From positions 1,426,001 through 1,490,000 of the forward strand of contig NZ_CM003594.1 in the NCBI RefSeq assembly GCF_001435295.1: a DNA stretch of 64,000 nt, written 5' to 3'. Shown here one piece after another: positions 1 through 9,531 of the stretch. The position numbers and the translations under genes were made by a program. The DNA is from Psychrobacter sp. P11F6 (GTDB lineage: Bacteria; Pseudomonadota; Gammaproteobacteria; Pseudomonadales; Moraxellaceae). The notes under the pieces were generated by a model. That model was given only the letters and a program-made list of their open reading frames with translations, made no database searches and was not told the DNA's origin. How positions within the stretch are numbered: the first letter of the stretch is position 1; each line of letters begins with the position of its first letter.

Positions 1-676
1 CAACGTCGTCTTCATCCTCGTCCTCATCATCAAGCGCCGCTGCTTTGGCTTTTGCTTTGATCACAGGCGGATTTTCTTTTTCTTCTTTGATGCGTTCACG
101 TTCTTCTTTTGCTGCCTCTTTTGCTTCTTGGGCAGCGATTTTGTCTGCTTCGGTCTCAGGATCTAAAAAGCCAGTAATGACGTCAGAAAGCTTTTTTTCA
201 CCATCTTGTACTTTTTGATACTCATCAAGGACGAACTGTACGGTACCCGGCCAGTAAGACATCGCATGCTGTACGTCACGAATGCCTTCTTCGATACGCT
301 TGGCAATGGCGATCTCACCTTCACGGGTCAATAGATCAACCGTACCCATTTCACGCATATACATACGCACAGGGTCAGTGGTGCGACCCGGCTCAGTCTC
401 AACAGAGGCCAATACCGCCGCTGCCTCATCCGCTGCCATGTCATCATCACTTGAATCGTCGTTCATCAAGATGTCATCGGCATCAGGCGCAGATTCAAAG
501 ATTTTGATACCAACGTCGGTCAGCATTTGCACAATATCTTCGATCTGATCGCTTTCGGTAATAGAGTCGGGCAGTTGGTCATTCACCTCAGCATAGGTGA
601 GATAGCCTTGCTCTTTACCCATTTGGATTAAGGTGGCCAGTTGAGATGTGGACTTAGAAACTGACTTATCGTTCAT
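1..676 (-). CDS. rpoD: RNA polymerase sigma-70 factor RpoD (N-terminal part, runs off the left edge)
   Basis: This is the primary sigma factor that directs RNA polymerase to housekeeping promoters. The reading frame is open from the start codon to the window edge. Visible parts are a sigma region 1.1-like start (GKEQGYLTYAEVND, then a PDADD stretch), region 1.2 (DPVRMYMREMGTVDLLTREGE, broken here only for description) and the start of the acidic non-conserved region, ending in Lys/Ala and Asp/Glu runs. An in-frame ATG at 703 would add nine residues (MSDASKRVF), but it has no ribosome binding site. The ATG at 676 has a weak GAG six bases upstream and gives an N terminus closer in length to E. 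coli RpoD. dnaG lies upstream in the same direction, the usual gammaproteobacterial dnaG-rpoD order, but separated by about 500 bp. Regions 2-4 lie outside the window. Confidence 0.95.
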   Translation of the reverse strand, partial: MNDKSVSKSTSQLATLIQMGKEQGYLTYAEVNDQLPDSITESDQIEDIVQMLTDVGIKIFESAPDADDILMNDDSSDDDMAADEAAAVLASVETEPGRTTDPVRMYMREMGTVDLLTREGEIAIAKRIEEGIRDVQHAMSYWPGTVQFVLDEYQKVQDGEKKLSDVITGFLDPETEADKIAAQEAKEAAKEERERIKEEKENPPVIKAKAKAAALDDEDEDEDDV

Positions 677-703
677 AAATACTCGCTTACTTGCATCGGA
701 CAT

Positions 704-1207
704 TTTTATATTGTGACGCGCTATCGCTCGCTCAGTGCGTTGATATAATCAATCGATTCATCAAAATATGGCGTAGAGGTTGTCAATAATATCAAAAATG
801 AGTTGATATGAATAAAGGCTCAAAATACTACAATTACAATGCTAAAAAACTGCTAGAAATTAGTAACGCTAAAAACTCTTCAAGATAACATTATCTAAAA
901 AATAATATATAAAAATAACGGTCCCTAAAAACGGATACTTCAAAATAATATCTAAAATTTGTGCTTAATGAGGCGGATTATCGCCATCTATTAAATTGGG
1001 CTATAAATAGTTAGCGACACAGTTTAACACACACCAGCGTAATCAAGCACGAGGTAGTGATATCTACCGACCGTTTTTTACTGATTATTTGCTATCAGTT
1101 GAATGATTAAATGGCAATACATGCTATTGGGCATAATCATTAGTAGTGGGGGCAGCCGCTATACTTTTAAAGGGTTGGAGATTTTTTAGCAAAAATAATG
1201 GCAAACG
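704..1207. other. dnaG-rpoD intergenic region, no gene seen
   Basis: About 500 bp of AT-rich DNA between the dnaG stop and the rpoD start. I see no open frame worth calling, no tRNA and no strong hairpin with a T-tract. Its length suggests that rpoD has its own promoter here, but I could not pick out a convincing -35/-10 pair on the minus strand. Confidence 0.5.
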
Positions 1208-3382
1208 TTAAGATTTGACGGTAACCATCTGCGCTGACTGCTCAGCTTGCTGCGCGCGTAGCCAATCATTTAATAATTGCGACTGCTTACGGACAATCGC
1301 CAGCTTGATATGATCAGGATTTTTGATGAGCTCTTGCATCTTTTTTTGCAGATGTAACTTGAGCAACTGCATCACCAAGTTTTCGATCAACTCATCCAAG
1401 CTCAAAATATTTCTGCCAATTAATGTCTTATAAAATCCGCCCCAGCTACGGCTAAGTGTCTCTTGGGTGATTGGCTTGACATTAGACAATATAAAGTGTG
1501 CGGCGGCGTTGGCATCTTTGGGTAAATGATTCAGGCAGCGTTTGATGGTGCTAACGATATCCAGCAAGGCGATATCTTGCAAATCTTCCCAAGCAAGCGG
1601 ACGCAAGATGTCAGGCGCGGCTTTTTGCTTGATGTGTGCTGGCAGCTGTAAATCATTAATACCTGCCTGCTGCCAAATGGCTTCGATAGGGTCTTCAATT
1701 AAGGCGCGTGGCTGAAACAAAAAACAAAGTTGCAATTGCTGACTGATGGTCATGTCACCATCAAAATCTACCAGCGCATCTCTTGCATCTTTATTTTGGC
1801 TACGTTTACCACCCAGCTTCTGATAGACGTCATTGTTCAGCAAATAGCGAAAGCTACTGCCTTTAGGTAATGCAGTGGTCAAGGCACGTACTTGTGACAT
1901 GAGCTTGGCTTTGCCTTCTGCCAAGGTTAAATCGTAACGCTCGCTTAAATAGGCAAAAATATACTGTGACAATGGCATGGCATTCGCGATTTGCTCACGC
2001 ATGGCATCGCCGCCCTGACTCTTAATAAACGTATCAGGATCATGATTATTTGGTAGGGTCAAAAACCGCAACTCTTTGTCATCGGCAAGTACTGGCAAAG
2101 CCACTTCAAGGGTACGCCAAGCCGCTTTTTGTCCCGCGCTATCGCCATCAAAGCTCAAGGTTAGGGTAGGGTTTAATGTTAAAAGTCGTGAGATTTGGCT
2201 TTCATTGATCGCCGTGCCCATAGAAGCGATAGCACCATAAATACCCGCTTGGTAAAGGGCAATCACATCCATATAGCCTTCGACCACCAACCAGCTGTCG
2301 GCACGTTGTTGGCGTGATTCGTAATAGCCATACAGCACATGCTGTTTATGAAAAACGGGCGAGTCAGAGGAGTTAATATATTTGGGTTTTACCTCATCAT
2401 CGAGCGCCCGCCCACCAAAACCAATGGTGCGTCCTTGATTGTCTCGAATCGGGAAAATGACCCGATCACGGAGTAGATCATAATCGCGCCCTGACTCTGA
2501 TTGGCGCACCAAACCAAGCGCCTTTAAGCCTTCAATATCCTGTGGAAACTGATGCTCAAGATGCTGCCAGCCAAATGGGGCATAGCCCAAACCAAACGTC
2601 TCAAAGATGTCTTCTGTAATACCACGCGATAAAAAGTAATGCTTGGCATGCGGATGAAGGGTGAGATTGTGCTGATAAAACTGCTGGATTTGCTCTAACA
2701 GCTCATACAGGTTACCGTCTTTATCGGAAACGCTATGATCATCGTACAATGCCGCAGCGTCAGTATTGCCACCTGTCAACCATGCTGGCGGATAGCTATT
2801 ATCATCTTGGTAGTCTGCGTCATAAGAATCTTCTGGATAAGACGCTGAGTCGTAAGCATCTAGCGGCGGATACTCATCGTAGCCGTTGCTACTGTCGTGA
2901 TAAACGGGTTGATCGGTATCGCCGTACTGGTTTTGTTGCTGAATAGCCGAAGTAGCGTTAATAGAAGGCGCATTAATTGTTTGAGCAAGACTTTTAGCGT
3001 CACTTTTAGCGTTGATAGTCGGATTAGGTATCGACGGTGGTACAATCGGTTTTGGTGCACGGCGCTGGTAGCTGACGTTTTGTTGCTCTTCTTTTGGAAC
3101 TTCGATACCCGTCTGCTTTGATAGCTCATTAACCGCTTCAATGAACGTTAAATTTTCATAATCGCGTAAAAAACTGATGGCATTACCGCCGACGCTACAG
3201 CCAAAGCAATGATAGATGTTTTTTTGTGGATTGACATAAAAAGAGGGCGATTTTTCGCCATGAAACGGACAGCAGCCTTTAAACTCACTACCAGCACGTT
3301 TAAGCGTCGTATGACGCCCAATGATACTGATTAAGTCAGCTTGGCTATTTAATTGGTCGAGAATGTGATTTGGAATACTCAT
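1208..3382 (-). CDS. dnaG: DNA primase DnaG
   Basis: DnaG synthesises the RNA primers for Okazaki fragments at the replication fork. The 724-residue protein begins with a CHC2 zinc-binding domain in which C38, H41, C59 and C62 are the likely ligands. The catalytic core follows, with a TOPRIM segment containing VVEGYMDVIAL and the metal-binding LSFDGDSAG, then a DnaB-interacting C-terminal region. Between the zinc finger and the core (about residues 100-235) is a long low-complexity linker rich in Asn, Asp, Ser, Tyr and Gln that is not usual for DnaG; E. coli DnaG is about 580 residues, so this accounts for most of the extra length. The start at 3382 is the first ATG before a canonical N terminus (IPNHILDQLNSQADLI). 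It lies between bamD and rpoD, all on the minus strand. Confidence 0.97.
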   Translation of the reverse strand: MSIPNHILDQLNSQADLISIIGRHTTLKRAGSEFKGCCPFHGEKSPSFYVNPQKNIYHCFGCSVGGNAISFLRDYENLTFIEAVNELSKQTGIEVPKEEQQNVSYQRRAPKPIVPPSIPNPTINAKSDAKSLAQTINAPSINATSAIQQQNQYGDTDQPVYHDSSNGYDEYPPLDAYDSASYPEDSYDADYQDDNSYPPAWLTGGNTDAAALYDDHSVSDKDGNLYELLEQIQQFYQHNLTLHPHAKHYFLSRGITEDIFETFGLGYAPFGWQHLEHQFPQDIEGLKALGLVRQSESGRDYDLLRDRVIFPIRDNQGRTIGFGGRALDDEVKPKYINSSDSPVFHKQHVLYGYYESRQQRADSWLVVEGYMDVIALYQAGIYGAIASMGTAINESQISRLLTLNPTLTLSFDGDSAGQKAAWRTLEVALPVLADDKELRFLTLPNNHDPDTFIKSQGGDAMREQIANAMPLSQYIFAYLSERYDLTLAEGKAKLMSQVRALTTALPKGSSFRYLLNNDVYQKLGGKRSQNKDARDALVDFDGDMTISQQLQLCFLFQPRALIEDPIEAIWQQAGINDLQLPAHIKQKAAPDILRPLAWEDLQDIALLDIVSTIKRCLNHLPKDANAAAHFILSNVKPITQETLSRSWGGFYKTLIGRNILSLDELIENLVMQLLKLHLQKKMQELIKNPDHIKLAIVRKQSQLLNDWLRAQQAEQSAQMVTVKS

Positions 3383-3473
3383 GCAAAAAACAGTTTACCA
3401 TAGGTGTATTATCTTAAGCATAGGCAATATTGGGCACAAACAATATTGGGCATAGATAATGAAACAGAAACAG

Positions 3474-3513
3474 AAAAAATAAGGCCAACTCTGTTGTTGA
3501 CCTTATTTTTTTC
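3474..3513 (-). terminator. Intrinsic terminator after bamD
   Basis: An inverted repeat with arms AAAAAATAAGGcCAAC and GTTGaCCTTATTTTTT (lower case marks the one non-Watson-Crick position, a G-U wobble on the minus strand). It lies between the bamD stop and the dnaG start and is followed by a T-run on the minus strand, so it should end bamD transcription. Its AT flanks also make it near-symmetric. Confidence 0.75.
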
Positions 3514-3590
3514 ATGATGTGCGTTGATGTACTAAAAAGAAGAGACGTTCTCTTAATTAAAAGAGAGACGTTGCCTCAAATTTAGCGCAT

Positions 3591-4793
3591 TTATTCATCA
3601 TTCATATCGACATCTGCTGGCAGGATATCAATCCCTTGAACAGGCAATGTCGTACGGCGTACAGGATTGGTGTTTTGTGGATCGACATTGGCTTCTCTTG
3701 CCGTAGAGCCAGTGCTCGATTGGCTAGTAATGCGCTCAGCGGATGCTTCAGGCAGACCTAAGCCGACATTGATGCCAGTATTAGCGCGCACAGGTGAAGT
3801 ATCTTGCGCTGCACTGGCTGCTGCTGCATTATCGCTTGGCAGTCTTAATTGACTGGCGTTACGAATAACCTGAGTTTTGGTCGCGCCGTTATAGTCGCCT
3901 GTCGCAACTGATGAAGTATCTTTGTTAAAACGACTTAACTGCCCAAAAGTCAATTTGTTGATGAAAGAACGCTCACGTTTGGTGTCGAGTTTAACGCGTC
4001 CATCAGCACTTAACATGTTGGGATAATTAATCTGCAATAGAGTTTTGTATTCTGCTGCCAAATCAGACATACCCAGTTTATCATAGCTATAAGCTAAGAC
4101 CGCGATTGCGTCTGGGATGGATTCACTAAGTGGGTAGTATTGAAACACCCATTTGGCACGGTTAACAGCAGCGACATAAGCTTCGCGCTCGATATACCAG
4201 TTGGCGGCACTCATCTCACTTTCAGCAAACTGATTGTAAATGAAAGTCATGCGCTGAGCGGCATCTGGCGCGTAAGGGCTGTTAGGGTACTTATTAATAA
4301 GCTCTTGAAAGTTAGCGAAGGCAATACGTAAATAGGCGGTATCACGCTCAGCTTGATTGAGCTTAAACAGTTTTAGACCTTCTGATGAGCCTTGCATATT
4401 GGCGACGCCGCGCACATAGTAAGCGTAGCTGACTTGCGGATTAGAAGGATATAGGTTAATAAATTGCTCAGCGCTGGCGGCTGCCATTTCATACTTACCA
4501 CTGGCATATTGTGCGTACATCATGTCGAGTAATGCTTGCTCAGCGTATTGTCCAGTAGGATAAAAAGTGCGCAGATTGGTCAAATCTTCGATGGCTTGTG
4601 TATAGCGGCCTTTATCAATCTGGGTAATGGCGTCGTTATAATAGTTCTGCTCTGATTTTTCGGCAGTTTCTACCGCATCGACGTCTTTACCGCCAGTCAG
4701 GTTTTTGAAAGTCTGACAGCCCACTAAGTTTACGCTTAGCGCAAGTAGGGTTATTGAGGACAGTTTGATAAACGTATTGCCAACAGCTTGCAT
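3591..4793 (-). CDS. bamD: Outer membrane protein assembly lipoprotein BamD
   Basis: BamD is the essential lipoprotein partner of BamA in the beta-barrel assembly machine and acts at the inner face of the outer membrane. The start at 4793 is chosen because GGAGAAGAAGT lies just upstream on the coding strand, and because it gives a normal lipoprotein signal peptide ending in the lipobox LVGC; a longer frame to 4838 adds 15 residues without a binding site. TPR-like repeats follow (motifs such as YNDAITQIDKGRYTQAIEDL and AEQFINLYPSNPQ), as in the family. The protein is about 400 residues, longer than the roughly 245 of E. coli BamD. The excess is a C-terminal tail rich in Ser, Ala, Thr and Asn after about residue 270, with no domain I recognise. 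It is divergent from rluD, the usual arrangement. Confidence 0.95.
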   Translation of the reverse strand: MQAVGNTFIKLSSITLLALSVNLVGCQTFKNLTGGKDVDAVETAEKSEQNYYNDAITQIDKGRYTQAIEDLTNLRTFYPTGQYAEQALLDMMYAQYASGKYEMAAASAEQFINLYPSNPQVSYAYYVRGVANMQGSSEGLKLFKLNQAERDTAYLRIAFANFQELINKYPNSPYAPDAAQRMTFIYNQFAESEMSAANWYIEREAYVAAVNRAKWVFQYYPLSESIPDAIAVLAYSYDKLGMSDLAAEYKTLLQINYPNMLSADGRVKLDTKRERSFINKLTFGQLSRFNKDTSSVATGDYNGATKTQVIRNASQLRLPSDNAAAASAAQDTSPVRANTGINVGLGLPEASAERITSQSSTGSTAREANVDPQNTNPVRRTTLPVQGIDILPADVDMNDE

Positions 4794-5559
4794 ACTTCTT
4801 CTCCGACACAAGACGTATAATAGCAGCGACGCTATCATACTAGATATTAGGTTAATGATAAAAAACGATGCGTAGGCATCAATAGTGGTCTGTCATCTAC
4901 TATGTCAATCATCGGACATACCAGTTATCGTTATTAAAAAACGCTTGATGGCATAGGGTTTATATCAAACCAAATGCTTTTAATAAAAAATTCGATAAGC
5001 ATACAGTGGCATAGCATACAGCAAAATATGGCTATACTTTATAGAATAACGTTTGCTTCGTCTATTTTTTCGCCATCTATATTGTACTTAATCCAATCGT
5101 GCTCATCGGATTTGAGTCAATATCGTTAGTTATTAGTCTACTGCAACACAGGTGCGATATGCTGCTGCTCGCAATGAGCTGTAAACCAGCGCATGTCAGT
5201 TTGGCATTTTAACATGAGCTGCTGTCACGAGCGATATCGAATGTCGCTGACACTGACAAATATACAGTAAATTACAGCAATGTCATATTTTAGAGAGTTA
5301 AGTACGGCGCTGACGCTCGCTGCGGTATAATCAAAAAATGACAGATAACACACAGCTTCTATAGGGCTTAGGCGCTTGGCATGCTACACTAGCACGGTAT
5401 TGCCTCCGCTTTTTTCGACGACGATCGCTTTTATGATAAGTGATTGATAGCGAATGGCCTTTCGTTTTTTATAGCGTTACGCTTAACACTTTATTAGAAA
5501 TTTTCTCAAAAGCTACCTTTCAAAACCACGTCAGGCGCTTTGCCATATATAAATCTGCT
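4794..5559. other. Divergent bamD/rluD intergenic region
   Basis: About 770 bp separating the two divergent genes. It contains a perfect TATAAT at 5326-5331 that could serve rluD, though no good -35 box sits at the right distance. No tRNA or obvious RNA gene was found. Part of it (5440-5559) is open in the rluD frame but reads as unlikely protein, so I treat it as upstream of the gene. Confidence 0.4.
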
Positions 5560-6828
5560 ATGAATAATAATGCTATGACTACCCATTTACCACCGAATCA
5601 ATCAAGACAGACTGATTCATCAGCACAAGAGTCACCGATGCCAAATGACGTTTTAAATAATAGTGAATTACCTGACGATAATCAGTCGATGCTTGATGAG
5701 CAAAGCCATGGCGATCATGTTTTAGAAGACGCTGTGTCAGAAGAAGCTATGTTAAAAGATAGTGATGAGCTTGACGACGATATGATAGATAGCAGCGATG
5801 AAGATGCTGACGACATTGATGATAGCGACGATGATGAAGCGTCAGCCGCCGGTCAAGTGGTACCAGTAATTATTAATATGACGCATACGGTTATAGAAGA
5901 CGAAGCTGGTTTACGTATTGATAAATTGGCTTCAAAAATATTTACCGATTTCTCACGTGTTCAATTACAAGGTTGGATCAGTGATGGCAGCCTGCTGTAT
6001 AACGGTGGCGTGCAAAAACCAAAAATTCGTGTCAGAGCGGGTGATGTGCTGCAGTTAACCACCACATTAGAGCAGCATAGTGAAGATCAACCAGAAAATA
6101 TAGACATCGATGTGGTCTATGAAGATGATGACGTATTGGTCATCAATAAACCTGTTGGCATGGTAGTGCATCCTGGTGCGGGCAACCAAACCGGCACCTT
6201 GGTCAATGCACTGCTGTATCACTATCCGCAGCAGCACCATCTGCCGCGTGCAGGTCTGGTGCACCGTATTGATAAAGACACCTCAGGGCTATTGTTGATT
6301 GGCAAAACCAAGCCAGCACAGCTTGCGCTGATGGAGCAACTAAAGGACAAGTCGGTCTATCGTCATTATCAATGTGTGGTAGCAGGGGATGCAGCGAGTC
6401 TATCGCGCCATCGCCGTATTGACGCCCCAATCGGTCGTCACCGCAACCAGCGTACTAAAATGACGGTAATGACGGCAGGACGCGAGGCTGTGACTCATTT
6501 ACTGAATGTGACCGCGCTTAATGGTAATTATTGCTTGTTGGATGTAGGTCTTGAAACGGGCCGCACTCACCAAATTCGTGTGCATTTAAGTCATGTGACT
6601 TATCCGATAGTGGGTGATCGTGTCTATGGTGGTCGTCGTCAATTGCGGGCAGGACTGACAGAAGCACAACGTCAAGCGATTAATAATTTTCCACGTCAAG
6701 CCTTGCATGCCTACACACTGGGTTTCGTGCATCCAACGACTGGTGAAGATATCGAAGTCACCACACCACTGCCTGAAGATATGCAGCAGTTAATGGCTGT
6801 GCTAAGTGATGGCTATGATGACGAGTAG
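5560..6828 (+). CDS. rluD: Ribosomal large subunit pseudouridine synthase RluD
   Basis: RluD isomerises uridines of helix 69 of 23S rRNA to pseudouridine. From the chosen start the protein has about 422 residues: an S4 RNA-binding domain (LRIDKLASKIF, then VQLQGWISDGSLLYNG), followed by the catalytic domain with the RluA/RluD motif HRIDKDTSGLLLIGKT, whose first Asp (about residue 238) is the expected nucleophile. It also carries GRTHQIRVHLSHV. The N terminus has an extra stretch of roughly 100 residues that is strongly acidic (runs of Asp/Glu up to a DDIDDSDDDE segment), absent from E. coli RluD. The start is uncertain: the frame is open to a GTG at 5440, no candidate has a clear binding site, and residues encoded before 5560 do not look like a real N terminus. 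pgeF follows, the usual pairing. Confidence 0.93.
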   Translation: MNNNAMTTHLPPNQSRQTDSSAQESPMPNDVLNNSELPDDNQSMLDEQSHGDHVLEDAVSEEAMLKDSDELDDDMIDSSDEDADDIDDSDDDEASAAGQVVPVIINMTHTVIEDEAGLRIDKLASKIFTDFSRVQLQGWISDGSLLYNGGVQKPKIRVRAGDVLQLTTTLEQHSEDQPENIDIDVVYEDDDVLVINKPVGMVVHPGAGNQTGTLVNALLYHYPQQHHLPRAGLVHRIDKDTSGLLLIGKTKPAQLALMEQLKDKSVYRHYQCVVAGDAASLSRHRRIDAPIGRHRNQRTKMTVMTAGREAVTHLLNVTALNGNYCLLDVGLETGRTHQIRVHLSHVTYPIVGDRVYGGRRQLRAGLTEAQRQAINNFPRQALHAYTLGFVHPTTGEDIEVTTPLPEDMQQLMAVLSDGYDDE

Positions 6829-6934
6829 ACCGCTCCTTGTAGGCGAGAGCGTAAAGTCGCTTGTAAAAAACAGAGCCTAGTAGTAAATAGCGATCCATGA
6901 TATAAAAATGACTCATTAAGACGGTAAATCAGCC

Positions 6935-7900
6935 ATGACTCATCAGCTTCCTATGACATTGCTTGCACAGATTGATGATGTGGCTGTTTTTCAAACAGCT
7001 GCCTTTTCAAGCGATGATGTTGACTCACAAGACCAGCCCACAGAACAGCTAGTACGACAGCAACGTCAAGCGAATTACGGTGAGCTAAATTTAGGTTTGC
7101 ATGTCAATGACGATGCTGCAAAAGTACTGAGCAATCGCATGCGTTTATTATCTGCCATCAATGAGCAGCTTGCACCCTTATCGTTGACTGCCTGCCAACA
7201 GGTACCCATCAAACGCTTACACTGGGTTAACCAAGTTCACGGTAAGCAAATTCATGATATTGATGGCACAGCGCTAGGTATGATGCCAATGTCTGCTGAC
7301 GCGATGGTCAGTCGGCAACAAGGGCTTGGGCTTGCGATAATGACGGCTGACTGTGTGCCGATAGTCTTATATCAGCCAGCTAGTGGTCAAATAGCAGCGA
7401 TTCACGCGGGTTGGCAAGGTCTGGCTTGCGGGGTTATTCAAGCGACTGTGCAATGTTTTACGCAATCGGGACAAATCAAAGCTTGGATTGGTGTTTGTAT
7501 CAGTCAAGACAGCTATGAAGTTGGCGCTCAAGTTCGCAATCAATTATTGAAAGGTTGCACAGAAAATAAGTTATTGAACACAGCCAGTATTGAACATTTT
7601 GATTCGTTATATGTCATAGATTCTGTGGCTACTATTAAAGGCGATAACGAGACTCAACATGTACAGGATACGGTTGATAAGCTGTCAATCTGTAACACAG
7701 TTGACGCGAGAAAAATCAAGCTAAACTTACCAAAGTTGGCAGCGGATCAGCTTAGTGCGGCGGGCGTTATAGTAGATGACACCTTATCTAGCAGCTGTAG
7801 TTATACTGATGACCACTATTATTCTTATCGGCGTCAAACGCATTTGCAGCAGCCTGCTACAGGTCGAATGGCGCTGGTCATTGTACGTGGCGCTGCGTAG
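6935..7900 (+). CDS. pgeF: PgeF/YfiH family multicopper-type polyphenol oxidase (peptidoglycan editing factor)
   Basis: Members of the YfiH/LACC1 family are purine nucleoside-acting enzymes once annotated as laccases; in E. coli the protein prevents wrongly composed peptidoglycan precursors from accumulating. The 321-residue protein shows the expected metal and catalytic signatures: LHWVNQVHGKQ, MTADCVPIVLY, IHAGWQGLACGVI and, near the C terminus, SSCSYTDDHYYSYRR. His in HAGW and Cys in TADC are the conserved ligands. Two low-similarity insertions (about residues 25-45 and 225-255) make it longer than the E. coli protein of about 243 residues. It lies about 100 bp after rluD on the same strand, the usual context, and is likely cotranscribed. 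Confidence 0.9.
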   Translation: MTHQLPMTLLAQIDDVAVFQTAAFSSDDVDSQDQPTEQLVRQQRQANYGELNLGLHVNDDAAKVLSNRMRLLSAINEQLAPLSLTACQQVPIKRLHWVNQVHGKQIHDIDGTALGMMPMSADAMVSRQQGLGLAIMTADCVPIVLYQPASGQIAAIHAGWQGLACGVIQATVQCFTQSGQIKAWIGVCISQDSYEVGAQVRNQLLKGCTENKLLNTASIEHFDSLYVIDSVATIKGDNETQHVQDTVDKLSICNTVDARKIKLNLPKLAADQLSAAGVIVDDTLSSSCSYTDDHYYSYRRQTHLQQPATGRMALVIVRGAA

Positions 7901-7986
7901 GATTACGCTATTTGCTGTTGCGCGCAATTAACTGTTGAACTTATATTGTTTTTATTTAACCATTTATAGCCATTATTAGAGTTTGT

Positions 7987-8589
7987 ATGAATACACCTGC
8001 CAAATCGTCCATTACTGATAGCATACCGACTGTATCTATTGCTGTTATTTATCATAGCAACTACGGTCATACCAAGCGCGTCGCTGAAGCGATCGTTAAA
8101 GGGGCGCATCAGCAATTGCCAGCAGCACAGGCCAAAGCCGTTGATGTCCACAAGGTTGACTGGGATTATTTGGATCAGGCGGATTTGCTGGTTTTCGGTA
8201 GTGCCGTATATATGGGTAGTGTCACTGCTGAATTTAAGACTTTTATGGATGAAACCTCAAAGCGCTGGTATCATCGTAAATGGGAAGGCAAGTGGGCAGC
8301 CGCTTTTGCCAACTCTGGTGGGCTGAGCGGTGATAAGCTGGCGGTATTGCAGCAGATTTCTTTGTATGCGATGCAGCATGGCATGAACTGGATTGGATTA
8401 CCGCTGATGCCGACAGGTCATGAGGCTCATGATTTAAACCGTTTATCTAGCTTTTTGGGCTTGATGACCCAGTCGCTTGATGGTCCCCCTGAAGAAACGC
8501 CAGGACGTGGAGATATTGATACGGCTATTTGGTTCGGCGATCATTTGGCCAAGACAATTATCAAGCATCAGCCAGCGGCGCGCCCTTGA
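7987..8589 (+). CDS. Flavodoxin-fold NAD(P)H:quinone oxidoreductase-like protein (WrbA/NQO family)
   Basis: A 200-residue flavodoxin-like protein. The FMN phosphate-binding loop is visible near residue 20 (IYHSNYGHTKRVAEAI), followed by LVFGSAVYMGSVTAEFKTF and WAAAFANSGGLSGDKL, which resemble the flavin-contacting loops of WrbA-type and related flavoproteins. Such enzymes reduce quinones by two electrons to avoid semiquinone stress. It lacks some WrbA signature spacing, so I do not assign wrbA. The gene sits 86 bp after pgeF and is followed by a strong terminator, so it may be the last gene of an rluD-pgeF transcript. Confidence 0.8.
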   Translation: MNTPAKSSITDSIPTVSIAVIYHSNYGHTKRVAEAIVKGAHQQLPAAQAKAVDVHKVDWDYLDQADLLVFGSAVYMGSVTAEFKTFMDETSKRWYHRKWEGKWAAAFANSGGLSGDKLAVLQQISLYAMQHGMNWIGLPLMPTGHEAHDLNRLSSFLGLMTQSLDGPPEETPGRGDIDTAIWFGDHLAKTIIKHQPAARP

Positions 8590-8635
8590 AATGAATGGCT
8601 ATTGAATCATTCAAGGTAATTTATTAAACATTAAA

Positions 8636-8668
8636 GGCAGATATCAAACTGATATCTGCCTTTTTTTT
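8636..8668 (+). terminator. Intrinsic terminator after the flavodoxin gene
   Basis: A perfect 11-bp stem (GGCAGATATCA / TGATATCTGCC) with a three-base loop, followed directly by eight T residues. It lies 47 bp past the flavodoxin gene stop. Confidence 0.93.
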
Positions 8669-8692
8669 GCTTATTTTATGAATGTGATGGCA

Positions 8693-8878
8693 CTATTTTT
8701 GATTTTTTGTACTGGTATTATTTTGAACTTGCACAGTGGTGGCAGGCGTATTTTTGACCAAGATGCTATTGGTAGGGGTGGTATTCACAGGGATAGGGCT
8801 GTCGACAAACTGAAATGATTGGCAGCCTGTGATTAACAGGGCTGATGTCAGTATACAAGCAAGAATCGGTAACTTCAT
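8693..8878 (-). CDS. Small lipoprotein of unknown function
   Basis: A 61-residue protein with a textbook lipoprotein signal peptide: MKLPILACILTSALL, then the lipobox ITGC with Cys19 as the lipidated residue. The mature part is about 42 residues rich in Thr, Asn, Val and Pro with no domain I recognise, and residue 2 after Cys is Gln, so outer membrane sorting is likely. It is convergent with the flavodoxin gene, and the terminator between them may not serve it. Unknown function; called mainly from the lipobox. Confidence 0.7.
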   Translation of the reverse strand: MKLPILACILTSALLITGCQSFQFVDSPIPVNTTPTNSILVKNTPATTVQVQNNTSTKNQK

Positions 8879-9531
8879 AGTGGTGTCTCAGGCGGCGATC
8901 GGCAATGTGGAAATAGCGCCTATCATAAACAAAATATGGTGCGTTGCAATAGCTTGTTTCATAGCATTATAAAAATATGACTGATAAAAAAAGCGAGTGC
9001 TAACTTAAGTCTATGTATCTATTATGTACAACTAAAATCGATGATGACAAAAAATGAAGCAAATTTTTGACAGCTATCTACAATGATAGGTTTTTTATAA
9101 AAGATATGCACCCAAAAAATAGGACTTTAGTTACTGATTTTAAAGGTATTATTTAAATGACCTATTATTATAATATAAAAAAATATATTACGTTATCAAA
9201 AACTGACAATGATAACGCAGTTCTTTACGTTTTGTAAAAATTTGAGACCAATACGTTACTCGTTAAGTAATAGTAGCGAAATAGTCTTACATTAGTAGAG
9301 TGAGTAGACATCATTTAGTAACTATGCTTAGTCACTACGCTTATGAAAGTACTTTTGTCACGCTATTTTACTGAGTATTTACTGGATGATTTGCTACTTC
9401 ATTTAATGGATTATCAATTGAGTATAACAAGTCGTCACTCATTAAGGCTTGCTTAATATTAAATGTTTCATCTCAATCATTCATCCTAATAATAATTACA
9501 ACACCCTAGGTGCCAGCTATATGAGGATATT
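8879..9531. other. AT-rich region upstream of the cytochrome/amine oxidase cluster
   Basis: About 650 bp with no supported gene. A TTGACA occurs at 9067-9072 and a small hairpin (CTATC/GATAG followed by GTTTTTTAT) at about 9074-9097. These are suggestive of a promoter or leader but not decisive. The length suggests regulation of the downstream redox cluster. Confidence 0.4.

Noticed and set aside
282..548. Open frame on the plus strand across the rpoD start region
   Set aside because: It is antisense to rpoD with no binding site; rpoD has clear sigma-70 signatures on the other strand.
2749..3141. Several overlapping frames on both strands inside dnaG
   Set aside because: They lie in the low-complexity linker, where biased composition keeps other frames open; DnaG itself is certain.
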